Source: CAZBDU01 sp964490725 (GTDB taxonomy: Bacteria; Spirochaetota; Spirochaetia; SZUA-6; DRHE01). Taken from it: DNA of 64,000 nt. The notes beneath the pieces are model-generated. The model did not search any database. It was not told where the DNA came from and saw only the letters and a list, made by a program, of their open reading frames with translations. The DNA lies in the NCBI GenBank assembly GCA_964490725.1, contig CAZBDU010000007.1, positions 36,434 through 100,433 of the forward strand. The letters are read 5' to 3'. Shown here one piece after another: positions 35,725 through 44,780 of the stretch. Position 1 is the first letter of the stretch; every line of letters starts with the position of its first letter. The position numbers were made by a program, and so were the translations under genes.

Positions 35725-36585
35725 CTACAGCCCCAGCGCGCGCCGCAGCTCCGCGGCGGCTTCACTGCCCATGGTGAAGGAGTGCTCCGAGGCGGGAAAG
35801 CTCTCGGCCTGCACGTCGGCGATGTACTGCTTCACCGCCTCCAGCTGCGTGCTGTACACATCTGCGTACACCTTGACGAACCTGGGGGTGAACCGGCGGA
35901 ACAACCCCACCATGTCGTGCAGGACCAGCACCTGTCCGTCGCAGCCCGGCCCCGCTCCGATGCCGATCGTGGGGATCTTCACCTTCTGGGTGATGACGGC
36001 GGCCAGCTCCTGCGGGACCGCCTCCAACACCAGGGCGAAGGCGCCCGCCTCTTCCAGGGCCAGGGCGTCCTCCACCAGCCTGCTCGCCTGCTCCAGGCTC
36101 TTGCCCTGAACCTTGAACCCCCCCAGGAGAGCGGCGGTCTGCGGCGTGAGGCCGATGTGGCCGAACACGGGGATCCCGGCCCGGTGGATGGCCGCCACGA
36201 TCGGGGCCACCTCCTGACCGCCCTCCAGCTTCACGGAGTCCGCCAGGCCGTCCTTGTACAGGGCTCCCGCGTTGGTGATGGCCTGCTCCAGGGACACGTT
36301 GTAGGACATGAAGGGCATGTCGCCCACCACGTGGGCGCGCTTGACGGCGCGCACCACCGCCCTGGTATGGGAGAGCATCTCCTCCATGGTGACCGGCACC
36401 GTGTCTCTGTAGCCCAGCTCCACCATCCCGAGGGAGTCCCCCACCAGGATGACGTCGATCCCGGCCTCCTCCACGATCAGTCCCTGGGGGTAGGAGTAGG
36501 CGGTGATCATGCTGATCTTGCGGCCTTCCTGCTTCATCCGCCTTAAGGAGGCGATGCCCACCTTGGGGTTGCTCTGTGCGCTCAC
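35725..36585 (-). CDS. panB: 3-methyl-2-oxobutanoate hydroxymethyltransferase
   Basis: 286 residues, the usual PanB length. Conserved segments: ITAYSYPQGLIVEEAGIDVILVGDSLGMV (Mg-binding Asp), TVPVTMEEMLSHTRAV, GDMPFMSY, VKLEGG, GHIGLTPQ, and IGIGAGPGCDGQVLV. It transfers the one-carbon unit of methylenetetrahydrofolate to 2-oxoisovalerate, giving ketopantoate for CoA synthesis. GTG start with AAGGAG 7 nt upstream. It leads the run into the oxidoreductase, which uses the same 2-oxoacid. A 9-bp inverted repeat lies about 20-40 bp upstream. Confidence 0.96.
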   Translation of the reverse strand: MSAQSNPKVGIASLRRMKQEGRKISMITAYSYPQGLIVEEAGIDVILVGDSLGMVELGYRDTVPVTMEEMLSHTRAVVRAVKRAHVVGDMPFMSYNVSLEQAITNAGALYKDGLADSVKLEGGQEVAPIVAAIHRAGIPVFGHIGLTPQTAALLGGFKVQGKSLEQASRLVEDALALEEAGAFALVLEAVPQELAAVITQKVKIPTIGIGAGPGCDGQVLVLHDMVGLFRRFTPRFVKVYADVYSTQLEAVKQYIADVQAESFPASEHSFTMGSEAAAELRRALGL

Positions 36586-36602
36586 TTTTTGCTCCTTGGA
36601 TC

Positions 36603-36628
36603 GTAGGATGGAACCGGGCCCATCCTAC
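36603..36628. repeat. Perfect 9-bp inverted repeat upstream of panB
   Basis: GTAGGATGG (36603-36611) and CCATCCTAC (36620-36628) are exact reverse complements with an 8-nt centre. It lies 18 bp above the panB start codon in the divergent region shared with the P1 peptidase gene. No U-tract follows, so it looks more like an operator or 5' UTR stem than a terminator. Confidence 0.5.
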
Positions 36629-36710
36629 CCTCGGGCCGGGGTCGGGGGCAAGAGCCGGCGCCTCACCGGGGCCGCCGGCAACCGCCTCTCCGCGGCCTCC
36701 CGCCGTGCAA

Positions 36711-36739
36711 TTGACAAAGCACAGGCCGGTCCATAAGGT
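36711..36739 (+). promoter_or_regulatory. Strong sigma70-like promoter of the P1 peptidase operon
   Basis: Consensus TTGACA (36711-36716), 17-nt spacer, TAAGGT (36734-36739). Predicted leader is about 42 nt to the GTG at 36788. Confidence 0.6.
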
Positions 36740-36787
36740 ACGTGTGACCCAATGAGACAGCCATAGGGCAGTGAGGTTGCAGGAAAG

Positions 36788-37786
36788 GTGAGCGAGCTCG
36801 TCGGAAAAACGGATCCGGGCATCACCGCCGTGCCGGGAATCTCGGTAGGGCACGCCGGGGACAGGGAGGCCGCCACGGGATGCACCGTGGTGCTTTGCCC
36901 CCAGGGCGCCGCCGCCGGCGTGGACGTGCGGGGCGGGGCGCCGGGGACGCGGGAGACCGACTGCCTGGACCCGTCGAACCTGGTGGAGCAGGTCCACGGC
37001 GTGTATCTGGGCGGCGGCAGCGCCTACGGGCTGGACGGCGCGGCGGGGGTGATGCGCTGGCTGGAGGAGCAGGGGGCGGGATTCGCCGCCGGCGTGGGCA
37101 GGGTGCCCATCGTGCCGGGGGCGGTGATCTTCGATCTCCTCCTGGGCAGCCACACCCGCAGGCCCGACGCGGCCATGGGATACCGGGCCTGCCAGGCGGC
37201 CACGGTGGGGCCCACCCCCCGGGGCACGGTGGGCGCCGGCACGGGGGCCACCGTCGGCAAGGCAGCCGGTCCCGAGCGCTGCATGAAGGGAGGCGTGGGC
37301 AGCGCCAGCCTCACCGCCGCGGGGCTGGTGGTGGGCGCCCTGGTGGTGGTGAACTGCTTCGGCGACGTCCTCGACCCGGACACCGGGACCGTTCTGGCCG
37401 GAACCCTGACGCCGGAGCGCAGGTCTCTGGCCGGCTCGATGGAGATCCTGGCCGCCGGCGAGGGGCCGTCCTTGGATTTCGGAGGCAACACCACCATCGG
37501 CGTGGTGGCCGTGAGCGCCGCGCTGTCCAAGGCGCAGGCCCGCCGGGTGGCGATCATGGCCCACGACGGCTACGCCCGGGCCATCAACCCGGTGCACACG
37601 CCCTTCGACGGGGACACGATCTTCTGCCTGGCCACGGGGAAGCCCCGGGGGGAGGCGGCCGACCTCACCCGGGTGGGAGCGCTGGCGGCCGCCGTGATGG
37701 CCCGGGCGGTGGCCGACGCGGTGCGCTCCGCCACGGGGCTGCACGGCGTGCCGGCGCACCGGGATCTGTTTGGGGAGGAAGCATGA
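36788..37786 (+). CDS. P1-family peptidase (DmpA/L-aminopeptidase-like)
   Basis: 332 residues. VPGISVGHAGDREAATGCTVVL, GGSAYGLDGAAGVMRWLEE, GTVGAGTGATVGK and the self-cleavage site GGNTTIGVVAV (Thr as predicted nucleophile) mark the DmpA/BapA family. The precursor is expected to cut itself before Thr and become an N-terminal nucleophile aminopeptidase, acting on small peptides, amides or beta-peptides. The Thr rather than Ser matches the widespread uncharacterised branch. GTG start with AGGAAAG upstream. The stop overlaps the next ATG as ATGA, so it is coupled to the reductase. Confidence 0.92.
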   Translation: MSELVGKTDPGITAVPGISVGHAGDREAATGCTVVLCPQGAAAGVDVRGGAPGTRETDCLDPSNLVEQVHGVYLGGGSAYGLDGAAGVMRWLEEQGAGFAAGVGRVPIVPGAVIFDLLLGSHTRRPDAAMGYRACQAATVGPTPRGTVGAGTGATVGKAAGPERCMKGGVGSASLTAAGLVVGALVVVNCFGDVLDPDTGTVLAGTLTPERRSLAGSMEILAAGEGPSLDFGGNTTIGVVAVSAALSKAQARRVAIMAHDGYARAINPVHTPFDGDTIFCLATGKPRGEAADLTRVGALAAAVMARAVADAVRSATGLHGVPAHRDLFGEEA

Positions 37787-38715
37787 AGGTTGCGGTGATC
37801 GGGGCCGGGGCCATGGGCTCGCTGTTCGGGGGCAGGCTGGCCCGGGCGGGGGTGCAGGCGATTCTCTACGACGTGTACCGCGAGCACATCCAGGCGGTCC
37901 AGGGTGAGGGGCTGGCGATCGAGGATGCCGCATCCGGAGAGATTGAGATCTGCCGGCCGGAGGCCACCGTAGAGCCGGAAATCGCCGCGCAGGCCGACTT
38001 CCTGCTGGTCTTCGTGAAGTCGAGCGCCACGGCTTCGGTGGCTGCCCAGTTTGCTGCGATCGCTCCCCCGGAAGCCGTGGCGGTGACCGTGCAGAACGGG
38101 CTCGGCAACGAAGGCACACTGAAGCGCCATTTCGGGGCAGGACGCACCGCCGCCGGGGTCACCTCCCAGGGGGCCACTTTTCTGGGGCCGGGCCGCATCC
38201 GTCACGCCGGCAGCGGCCCCACGCACCTGTGCATGTCCGACAAGGCCAACGAGCGGCTGGCCCCGCTGGTGGAGGCCCTGAACGCGGCCGGGCTTCCGAC
38301 GGAGATCGAGGGGGACATCGAGAGCCTGGTATGGAGCAAGCTTCTGATCAACGTGGGCATCAACGCCCTCACCGCCCTGCTGGGTGTCCCCAACGGCAGG
38401 CTGCTGGAGCTGCCGGAGAGCAGGGAGCTCATGGCCGGGTTGATCGCCGAGGCGCAGGCGGTGGCGGAGGCGCGGGGCATCGCCCTCACCTACCCGGACC
38501 CGCTGGCGGCGGTACAGGCGGTGGCGGAGAAAACGGGGCGCAACCGCTCCTCCATGCTCCAGGATTTCGACCGCTGCCGCCCCTCGGAGATCGATGTCAT
38601 CAACGGGGCAATCGTTCGCGAGGCTGAGGCGGCGGGGATCCCGGTCCCGGTCAACCGCACGGTCACGGCCCTGGTGCGGGCTTTGGACAGGCTCCACAGC
38701 CAGGAGAGCGCCTGA
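37783..38715 (+). CDS. panE: 2-dehydropantoate 2-reductase (ketopantoate reductase family)
   Basis: 310 residues. N-terminal NADP-binding GAGAMGSLFGGRLARAG, then VKSSAT and TVQNGLGNEG (catalytic Asn area), the catalytic Lys in LVWSKLLINVGINALTAL, and the C-terminal helical domain with RNRSSMLQDFDRCRPSEIDVINGAIV. It reduces ketopantoate to pantoate, the step after PanB, encoded divergently about 1.2 kb away. Family members also reduce other 2-oxoacids, so pantoate synthesis rests partly on context. Coupled to the upstream peptidase by a 4-bp overlap. Confidence 0.88.
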   Translation: MKVAVIGAGAMGSLFGGRLARAGVQAILYDVYREHIQAVQGEGLAIEDAASGEIEICRPEATVEPEIAAQADFLLVFVKSSATASVAAQFAAIAPPEAVAVTVQNGLGNEGTLKRHFGAGRTAAGVTSQGATFLGPGRIRHAGSGPTHLCMSDKANERLAPLVEALNAAGLPTEIEGDIESLVWSKLLINVGINALTALLGVPNGRLLELPESRELMAGLIAEAQAVAEARGIALTYPDPLAAVQAVAEKTGRNRSSMLQDFDRCRPSEIDVINGAIVREAEAAGIPVPVNRTVTALVRALDRLHSQESA

Positions 38716-38718
38716 GCG

Positions 38719-39414
38719 GTGCCCGTTTCCTTCGTCTGGTTCGACATCGGATACACCCTTCTGTACATGCGGCGCGAAGAGACCTACAGGCAGGCGCTCG
38801 AGGAGCAGGGAATCCAGGTCTCCCAGGAGGAGCTGGAGCGGGCCTTTCACCTCACCGACAAGCTCTTCATGCGCGAGTATCCCGGGATGTTCGGCAAGGA
38901 CAGGCCGGCCGTCGTGCCCTGGTACCTGGGGGTGCTGAACTACCGGCTGGGCCACCGGCTGGACGTCTGCGCCACGGCGGCCAGCTGGCTCAGGTTCCAG
39001 AGCCGCACCAACCCCTACTGGGTGCCCTTTCCCGGGGTCCGGGAGACACTCCAGGAGCTGCGCCGCCGGGCGCTCCGCATGGGGATCATCTCCAACTGGG
39101 ACTCCAGCGCCCGCAGCCTGCTGGAGCTCCACGGCCTGGCCGAGTTCTTCGACCCCATCGTGGTCTCTTCGGAGGTGGGACACGAGAAGCCGGGACGGGA
39201 GATCTTCGAGCTCGCCCTGGGGCAGGCCGCGGTTGCCCCCATCGAGTGCCTGTACGTGGGGGACAACTACTACGACGACGCCGTGGGGGCCGGAAAGGTG
39301 GGGATCAGAACTCTGCTGGTCAACCGCTACGGTCGGCTGGGCATCGAAGAGCTGGCCGAAGTCCCGGTGATCAGAAGCGTTCGCGAGCTGCCCGCCTGCC
39401 TGCCCGCCCCCTGA
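38719..39414 (+). CDS. HAD-superfamily hydrolase
   Basis: 231 residues. Motif I FDIGYTLLY (nucleophile D9), motif II IISNWD, motif III Lys in GHEKPGREIF, motif IV YVGDNYYDDAVGA. Position +2 after the nucleophile is Gly, not the Asp general acid of typical DxD phosphatases, so phosphatase activity may be weak or the substrate atypical. A helical cap spans roughly residues 18-95. GTG start 3 nt after the reductase stop, so it is the third gene of this operon; its substrate may be a pathway by-product. Confidence 0.82.
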   Translation: MPVSFVWFDIGYTLLYMRREETYRQALEEQGIQVSQEELERAFHLTDKLFMREYPGMFGKDRPAVVPWYLGVLNYRLGHRLDVCATAASWLRFQSRTNPYWVPFPGVRETLQELRRRALRMGIISNWDSSARSLLELHGLAEFFDPIVVSSEVGHEKPGREIFELALGQAAVAPIECLYVGDNYYDDAVGAGKVGIRTLLVNRYGRLGIEELAEVPVIRSVRELPACLPAP

Positions 39415-39425
39415 AGCCGGCTCCC

Positions 39426-40094
39426 TCAGCCTCCCCGGCGGCGGGCAAGCCCTTCCAGGGACCACCTCAGGTTGCGCCGCGCCCGCTCCTCGTAGCGGCG
39501 GCGGAACGGCTCGGTCTGATACAGCCTCGGCCTGTCCAGAAGCGTGCGCAGCAGCCTTGAGCGCCCTTCCCGGAAGCGCTCCCAGGGCACGGCGGCGTAC
39601 TCCCGGCGAATCTCCGCCTCGTAGCGGCGAAAGGCCTGCCGCGACCTGCCCAGAACCGCCAGATCGATGTCCCGGATCAGCTGCGCGTCCCCATCGGCGC
39701 CGCTGCCCCGGCGCCCCGCCTCCAGGCGCGTGGCCAGCACCAGGGAGCGTACCTGGGCGATCCTTTCCCCCGGCCAGCCCAGGCATTCGGCCCAACGCGC
39801 CGCCAGGGCGGCGCTGCGCTCCTCGTTGTCGGCCGCCGCCGGCTCGTAGACGGCGTCGTGGAACCAGAGGGCCATCTCCACCGCCAGGGGCGCGTGGCAC
39901 AGGGAGCGCACCCGGTCCAGCTCGCACAGGCAGAACCACACGTGGCCCCAGTCGTGATAGTGGCGGCCGGGGGCCCCGTATCCCCGTTCCAGCTCCTGCA
40001 GTGCCTGCTCGGCGCTGCAGTTTTCCCGCAGATCCACCGCTGCGGCCTCCCACAGGACCTGCCAGCGCCTACGGAGCCTCTCCCGCAGTGTCAC
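39426..40094 (-). CDS. Predicted HD-superfamily metal-dependent phosphohydrolase (COG4339-like)
   Basis: 222 residues. YHDWGHVWFCL and ALWFHDAVYEP hold the His/Asp pairs of the HD fold. LIRDIDLAVLGR further on supplies another conserved Asp, and RRYEAEIRREYAAVP follows as in this family. Expected to be a small cytosolic phosphohydrolase of unknown substrate. GTG at 40094 is the start just before the conserved helical N-terminus, with only a weak GGGCGG site ahead. Divergent from the peptide transporter operon and nearly abutting the HAD gene tail to tail. Confidence 0.8.
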   Translation of the reverse strand: MTLRERLRRRWQVLWEAAAVDLRENCSAEQALQELERGYGAPGRHYHDWGHVWFCLCELDRVRSLCHAPLAVEMALWFHDAVYEPAAADNEERSAALAARWAECLGWPGERIAQVRSLVLATRLEAGRRGSGADGDAQLIRDIDLAVLGRSRQAFRRYEAEIRREYAAVPWERFREGRSRLLRTLLDRPRLYQTEPFRRRYEERARRNLRWSLEGLARRRGG

Positions 40095-40208
40095 CCGCCC
40101 ACTGTAGCGCCTCCGCAGGGCGGAAGCAAGCTCCCGCGCGGTGGCGCAGCCGGGAAGGGGGGCCGCCAGGCCGCAGTGGGCCCGCTCCTGCGAAGGCGGT
40201 CCGGGCAC

Positions 40209-40237
40209 TTGGCTTTTCCGCGCCGCGCCGGTACAAT
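40209..40237 (+). promoter_or_regulatory. Promoter of the peptide ABC importer operon
   Basis: TTGGCT (40209-40214), 17-nt spacer, TACAAT (40232-40237). Only 11 nt separate the -10 box from the ATG at 40249, so the 5' leader would be at most about 5 nt. No Shine-Dalgarno is seen. Confidence 0.6.
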
Positions 40238-40248
40238 TGCGCCACCCT

Positions 40249-41175
40249 ATGGACGTGCTCTTCTTCTCGCTGCGGCGCCTGGGGCGGCTGCTGCTGACGG
40301 TGTTCATCATCTCGACAATCGTCTTCTTCGTCATTCGCGTCATCCCGGGGGACCCGGCGCTGGTGATCGCCGGCCTGGACGCCTCGCCCCAGGAGATCGC
40401 CGCCATCCGGGCCAGGATCGGGACGGACCGGCCGCTGGCGGTCCAGTACTTCGACTGGCTGTGGAAGGTCGCACGCTTCGATTTCGGCACCTCCCTGATC
40501 ACCGGGCAGCCGGTGGGCGAGCTGATCCTGAACCGCTTCCCGTTGACCCTGTCCCTGGCCCTGCTGGGAATCCTCATCTCCATTCTCCTGGCGGTGCCCC
40601 TGGGAGTGATGTCCGCGGTGAGGCGGTGGTCCGTCTGGGACTACGGGGGCATGATCTTCAGCCAGCTGGGAATGGCGATTCCCAGCTTCTGGCTGGGGAT
40701 CATGCTGCTGCTGCTCTTTTCCGTCAGGATTCGCCTCTTTCCCCTCTTCGGCTCGGGGGGGATCAAGTATCTGATCCTGCCTTCCCTCTCCCTGGGGCTG
40801 GCCAGGGCGGCGGTGCTTCTGCGCCTGACCCGGGCCTCCATGGTGGAGGAGCTCTCCAAGGAGTACGTGATCACCGCCCGCTCCAAGGGGCTCACGGAGC
40901 GGATGGTCAAGTACAAGCACGCGCTGAAAAACGGCCTCCTGCCGGTGATCACCATTGCCGGCATCCAGCTGGGCTACATGCTCGGCGGGGCCATCATCAT
41001 CGAGCAGGTCTTCTCCCTGCCCGGGCTGGGACGGCTGTTCCTGAGCGGCATCTACCAGCGGGACTTCCCGCTCATCCAGGGAGGGGTGGTATTCGTGGCG
41101 GTGGTCTTCTCGCTCATCAACTTCGCGGTGGACATCCTCTACAGCGTGCTCAACCCGCGCATTCGGATTCGCTAG
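40249..41175 (+). CDS. Peptide/oligopeptide ABC importer permease (DppB-like)
   Basis: 308 residues. An N-terminal helix (RRLGRLLLTVFIISTIVFFVIRVIPGDPA) is typical of DppB, followed by five further helices. The EAA cytoplasmic loop is seen as EYVITARSKGLTERMVKYKHALKNGLLPV. It pairs with the DppC-like protein encoded four genes later. The 3' end overlaps the next gene as TAGTG. The first gene of an operon whose order (B, D, F, binding protein, C) differs from the common A-B-C-D-F. Confidence 0.93.
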   Translation: MDVLFFSLRRLGRLLLTVFIISTIVFFVIRVIPGDPALVIAGLDASPQEIAAIRARIGTDRPLAVQYFDWLWKVARFDFGTSLITGQPVGELILNRFPLTLSLALLGILISILLAVPLGVMSAVRRWSVWDYGGMIFSQLGMAIPSFWLGIMLLLLFSVRIRLFPLFGSGGIKYLILPSLSLGLARAAVLLRLTRASMVEELSKEYVITARSKGLTERMVKYKHALKNGLLPVITIAGIQLGYMLGGAIIIEQVFSLPGLGRLFLSGIYQRDFPLIQGGVVFVAVVFSLINFAVDILYSVLNPRIRIR

Positions 41176-42236
41176 TGGCAGAGACGCTCCTGCAGATCCA
41201 CGACCTGGATGTCACCTTCGGCGGCGCGCGCTCCGGAGGCAACGGCTCGGGAGGGGCCCACGCCCTCAGGGGCATCGACCTGACCATGGCTCCCGGGGAG
41301 ATGCACGCCCTGGTGGGCGAATCGGGCAGCGGCAAGACCGTCACCTCCACCTGCGTGATAGGGCTCCTGCCGCGGCCGCCGGCGCGCGTGGACCGGGGAA
41401 AGATCCTCTTTCGGGGCAGGGACCTGCTGGCCTTGGGCCCGGCGGAGATGCGCCAGGTGCGGGGCAGGGAGATCGCCATGATCTTCCAGGAGCCCGGCAA
41501 GTACCTGAACCCCGCCCTGCGGGTGGGCGAGCAGATCGTGGAGATGCTGGCGCTGCACCTGGGAATGGACCGCTCCGGGGCGGCGGCGCGGGCGGCGGAG
41601 CTGCTGGAGCTGGTGGGCCTCCACGGCGGCCGGCGGCTGCTCAGGAGCTACCCCCACGAGCTGTCCGGCGGCATGAAGCAGCGGGTCATGATCGCCATGG
41701 CCATCTCCTGCGATCCGGACCTGCTGATCGCCGACGAGCCCACCACCGCCCTGGACGTCACCCTGCAGCTGCAGATCCTGAAGCTGCTGCTGGAGCTGCG
41801 GGACCGCCTGGGGATGGGGGTGCTGTTCATCTCCCACGACCTGGGAGTGGTCTACGACATCGCCGACGTGGTGTCGGTGATCTACGCGGGCAGGATCGTG
41901 GAATCTGCAGCCAAGCAGGAGCTGTTCGGCAACCCCCTGCACCCCTACACGCAGCTCCTGCTGGCCTCCATTCCGGACGCTTCCAAACGCGGGCGGCGCC
42001 TGCGGGCCATCCCGGGGGCCGTGCCGGACGCCTACGCCGTGCCTCCGGGGTGCGCCTTCCACCCCCGCTGCCCCCTGGCCGGGGATCTCTGCCGGCGCGA
42101 GATTCCCCCTTCGCTGGAATACGGGGCCGGCGGCGGGAAGCCGGGAAGGCTTCCCGCCGGCCGGTCCCCGGCGGGCCGGCGGGAAAGCCACACCGCGGCC
42201 TGCCACATGATCGGGAAGAAATGGCTGGATTCGTAG
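41175..42236 (+). CDS. Peptide ABC importer ATP-binding protein (DppD-like)
   Basis: 353 residues. Walker A GESGSGKT near residue 46, LSGGMKQR signature, Walker [13 protein letters not shown], switch in [11 protein letters not shown]. The C-terminal oligopeptide/dipeptide domain has the Cys cluster [14 protein letters not shown] plus HTAACH, known in DppD-type ATPases. GTG start overlaps the permease stop by one base (TAGTG). A Gly/Arg-rich low-complexity stretch ([20 protein letters not shown]) splits the Cys cluster. Confidence 0.93.
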   Translation: MAETLLQIHDLDVTFGGARSGGNGSGGAHALRGIDLTMAPGEMHALVGESGSGKTVTSTCVIGLLPRPPARVDRGKILFRGRDLLALGPAEMRQVRGREIAMIFQEPGKYLNPALRVGEQIVEMLALHLGMDRSGAAARAAELLELVGLHGGRRLLRSYPHELSGGMKQRVMIAMAISCDPDLLIADEPTTALDVTLQLQILKLLLELRDRLGMGVLFISHDLGVVYDIADVVSVIYAGRIVESAAKQELFGNPLHPYTQLLLASIPDASKRGRRLRAIPGAVPDAYAVPPGCAFHPRCPLAGDLCRREIPPSLEYGAGGGKPGRLPAGRSPAGRRESHTAACHMIGKKWLDS

Positions 42237-43195
42237 AGATCAGGGACCTGGTGAAACAGCACGCCGGCCAGGGCATCCTGGCCCGCCGCGGCGGCGGGGT
42301 GCTGGCGGTGGACCGGGTGAGCCTGGCCATCCCGGCGCGCACCACCTTCGGCCTGGTGGGAGAGTCGGGCTGCGGCAAGACCACCCTCGCCCGGGCCCTC
42401 CTCTACCTGGATCCTCCCACCTCGGGACAGGTGGTGCTGGACGGAACGCGCCTGGACACCCTGTCGCGCCGGGCGCTGCGCCGCTTCCGCAGGCGCATGC
42501 AGATCGTCTTCCAGGACCCCAACGGCGCGCTGGACCCCAAGATGAGCATCCAGGCCTCCCTGGGCGAGGGGCTTCAGAACCTGGGCAAGAGCGCCGGCGA
42601 GCGCCGGCGGCGGACACGTGAGCTGCTGGAGATGGTGGGCATCTCGCCGGAGCGGGCGGCGTGGCACCCGCACGAGTTCTCCGGCGGGCAGAAGCAGCGC
42701 ATCGTGGTGGCCCGGGCGCTGTCCATGGATCCCGACTTCCTGGTGCTGGACGAGCCGGTCTCCAACCTGGACGTGTCGATCCAGGCGCAGATCATCAACC
42801 TTCTGCTGGACCTCAAGGAGAAGCTGGCGCTCACCTACCTGTTCATCTCCCACGACCTGAACCTGGTGGCCTACCTGAGCGACGCCATCGCCGTGATGTA
42901 CCGCGGCAGGATCGTGGAGATGGCCCCCACGGAGATGATCCTCCGGGAGCCCCTGCACCCCTACACCCGCAACCTCTTCTCCGTGGTGCCAGGAACCAGC
43001 GGGGAGGGAATCCAGCGGAAGGTCATCACCGTCAGAAACGCAGAGGCGGAGGAGGCGGTCCGCAGCAGCCCCGTGCTGTCCGCGGGCTGCCGCTACGCGG
43101 AGCGCTGCAGCGTTGGGGACTTCGCCTGCGCCGAACGGGAGCCGGAGCTGACAGACGCCGGAGGCGGCCACCTGGTGGCCTGCCTGAAACGATAG
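42221..43195 (+). CDS. Peptide ABC importer ATP-binding protein (DppF-like)
   Basis: 324 residues. Walker A GESGCGKTT near residue 46, FSGGQKQR signature, Walker B FLVLDEPVSNLD, switch FISHDLNLVAYL. C-terminal domain with GCRYAERCSVGDFAC. It forms the second nucleotide-binding subunit with the DppD-like protein. The gene overlaps the preceding one by 16 bp. Confidence 0.93.
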   Translation: MAGFVEIRDLVKQHAGQGILARRGGGVLAVDRVSLAIPARTTFGLVGESGCGKTTLARALLYLDPPTSGQVVLDGTRLDTLSRRALRRFRRRMQIVFQDPNGALDPKMSIQASLGEGLQNLGKSAGERRRRTRELLEMVGISPERAAWHPHEFSGGQKQRIVVARALSMDPDFLVLDEPVSNLDVSIQAQIINLLLDLKEKLALTYLFISHDLNLVAYLSDAIAVMYRGRIVEMAPTEMILREPLHPYTRNLFSVVPGTSGEGIQRKVITVRNAEAEEAVRSSPVLSAGCRYAERCSVGDFACAEREPELTDAGGGHLVACLKR

Positions 43196-43240
43196 TCGAG
43201 GGCTCGTGGAGCCCTTCGAGAAACACGAAGGAGGAACGAC

Positions 43241-44764
43241 ATGCACAGACCATTCGCGCTGAAAGCAGCGGCCGCCGCAGCGGCGGTCCTGCTCCTGGCC
43301 GCCGGGCTGGCGGGCGCCACCGGGCAGAAGGAGGTGAAGCCGGTCAACTTCGCCCTCTCCGGGAACCCCGACACCCTGGATCCCCAGAAGACCGCCGGGA
43401 CGCTCACCTTCCAGGTGGACCGCAGCATCTTCGACACCCTGGTGGAGCCGGACATCGCCAACAACGACCGCATCGTCCCCGCCCTGGCGGAGAGCTGGGA
43501 GACCTCGGCGGACAACCTGACCTGGACCTTCCATTTGCGTGGGGGGGTGGTGTTCCACAACGGGGATGCCTTCACCTCCGCCGACGTGAAGGCCACGCTG
43601 GAGAGGATCAAGGCCAAGGACACCGGCTCGCCCAAGGCCGGCGAGTACTCGGCGATCCAGCAGATCCTCACTCCGGATGACTCCACGGTGGTGCTGAAGC
43701 TCTCTCAAGCCTACGCGCCGCTTCTGGCCACCCTGGCCTCAGGTTGGAGCGCCATCCTGCCCAAGAGCCTGATCGACCAGGGCCACGACTTCGGCGCCCA
43801 GCCCGTGGGGACCGGGCCGTACGTGATGAAGGAGTGGGTGCGGGACAGCAGGATCGTGCTGGAGAAAAACCCCAACTACTGGATGTCCGGCGCCCCCAAG
43901 GTGCAGCAGGTGGTGATGAACATCATCCCCGAGCGGGCCGTCCAGGTGCAGGGGCTGCTGTCCGGGCAGGTGGACATCAGCTACATCGTGGACCAGGAGG
44001 ACGTGCCGCAGCTGGAGGGCAGCGGCGACCTGGTGGTGCAGAAGCACCTCACCTCCCTCATCCAGGTGATGGCCATGAACTGCAGCCGCCCGCCCCTCTC
44101 GGACCTCAAGGTGCGCCAGGCCATCAACTACGCCATCGACCAGCAGCAGGTGCTGGACGTGGCCTACGGCGGCGGCATGCCCATCGGCACGTTCATGAAC
44201 TACGGCAACGCCTACTACGTGGACTTCACGAACCTCTATCCCTACGATCCGGAGAAGGCCAGGAGCCTGCTGGCCCAGGCCGGGGTCGGCAAGGACACCG
44301 TGCTGGAGCTGTTCCTGCCCCAGAACTACCCGCCCCACGTCAAGGCCGGCGAGATGTACCAGGAGATGCTCACCAAGGTGGGGCTCAACGTGCAGATCAA
44401 GCTGGTGGACTGGTCCACCTGGCTGAGCGAGGTCTACAGCAACGCGCAGTACGACCTGACCGTGATCGGCCATACCGGCAAGCTCGATCCCAACGGGACG
44501 CTGGCCGGCTACGGCACGGACAAGCGCTACGTCCGCTGGGTCAACCCCAAGGTTGCCGATCTGATCGAGAAGGCCGCGGTCACCACTGGATTCCAGAACC
44601 GCAAGAAGCTCTACGACCAGGCCCTGGAGATCATGGCCAGGGACGTGCCCTTCATGTACCTGGGCACCTCCTACCGGCGGGTGGCGCTGCGCAACACCAT
44701 CAGCGGCTTCCGCATGGACCCCATTCTGGACACCTTCGACTTCCGGCACATGGAAGTGAAGTAG
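43241..44764 (+). CDS. Peptide ABC importer substrate-binding protein (family 5)
   Basis: 507 residues. Signal peptide with hydrophobic core AAAAAAVLLLAAGLAGAT, then GQKEVKPVNFALSGNPDTLDPQ, the normal start of family 5 binding proteins. LAESWETSADNLTWTFHLRGGVVFHNGDAFTSADV and PVGTGPYVMKEW are conserved. No lipobox Cys is seen, so a soluble periplasmic protein is likely. Family 5 members bind di/oligopeptides, nickel or heme precursors; the adjacent M55 aminopeptidase favours peptides. GGAGG 7 nt before the ATG gives it a stronger ribosome site than its neighbours. Confidence 0.92.
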   Translation: MHRPFALKAAAAAAAVLLLAAGLAGATGQKEVKPVNFALSGNPDTLDPQKTAGTLTFQVDRSIFDTLVEPDIANNDRIVPALAESWETSADNLTWTFHLRGGVVFHNGDAFTSADVKATLERIKAKDTGSPKAGEYSAIQQILTPDDSTVVLKLSQAYAPLLATLASGWSAILPKSLIDQGHDFGAQPVGTGPYVMKEWVRDSRIVLEKNPNYWMSGAPKVQQVVMNIIPERAVQVQGLLSGQVDISYIVDQEDVPQLEGSGDLVVQKHLTSLIQVMAMNCSRPPLSDLKVRQAINYAIDQQQVLDVAYGGGMPIGTFMNYGNAYYVDFTNLYPYDPEKARSLLAQAGVGKDTVLELFLPQNYPPHVKAGEMYQEMLTKVGLNVQIKLVDWSTWLSEVYSNAQYDLTVIGHTGKLDPNGTLAGYGTDKRYVRWVNPKVADLIEKAAVTTGFQNRKKLYDQALEIMARDVPFMYLGTSYRRVALRNTISGFRMDPILDTFDFRHMEVK

Positions 44765-44780
44765 CTCCAAGGTGAGCAGC

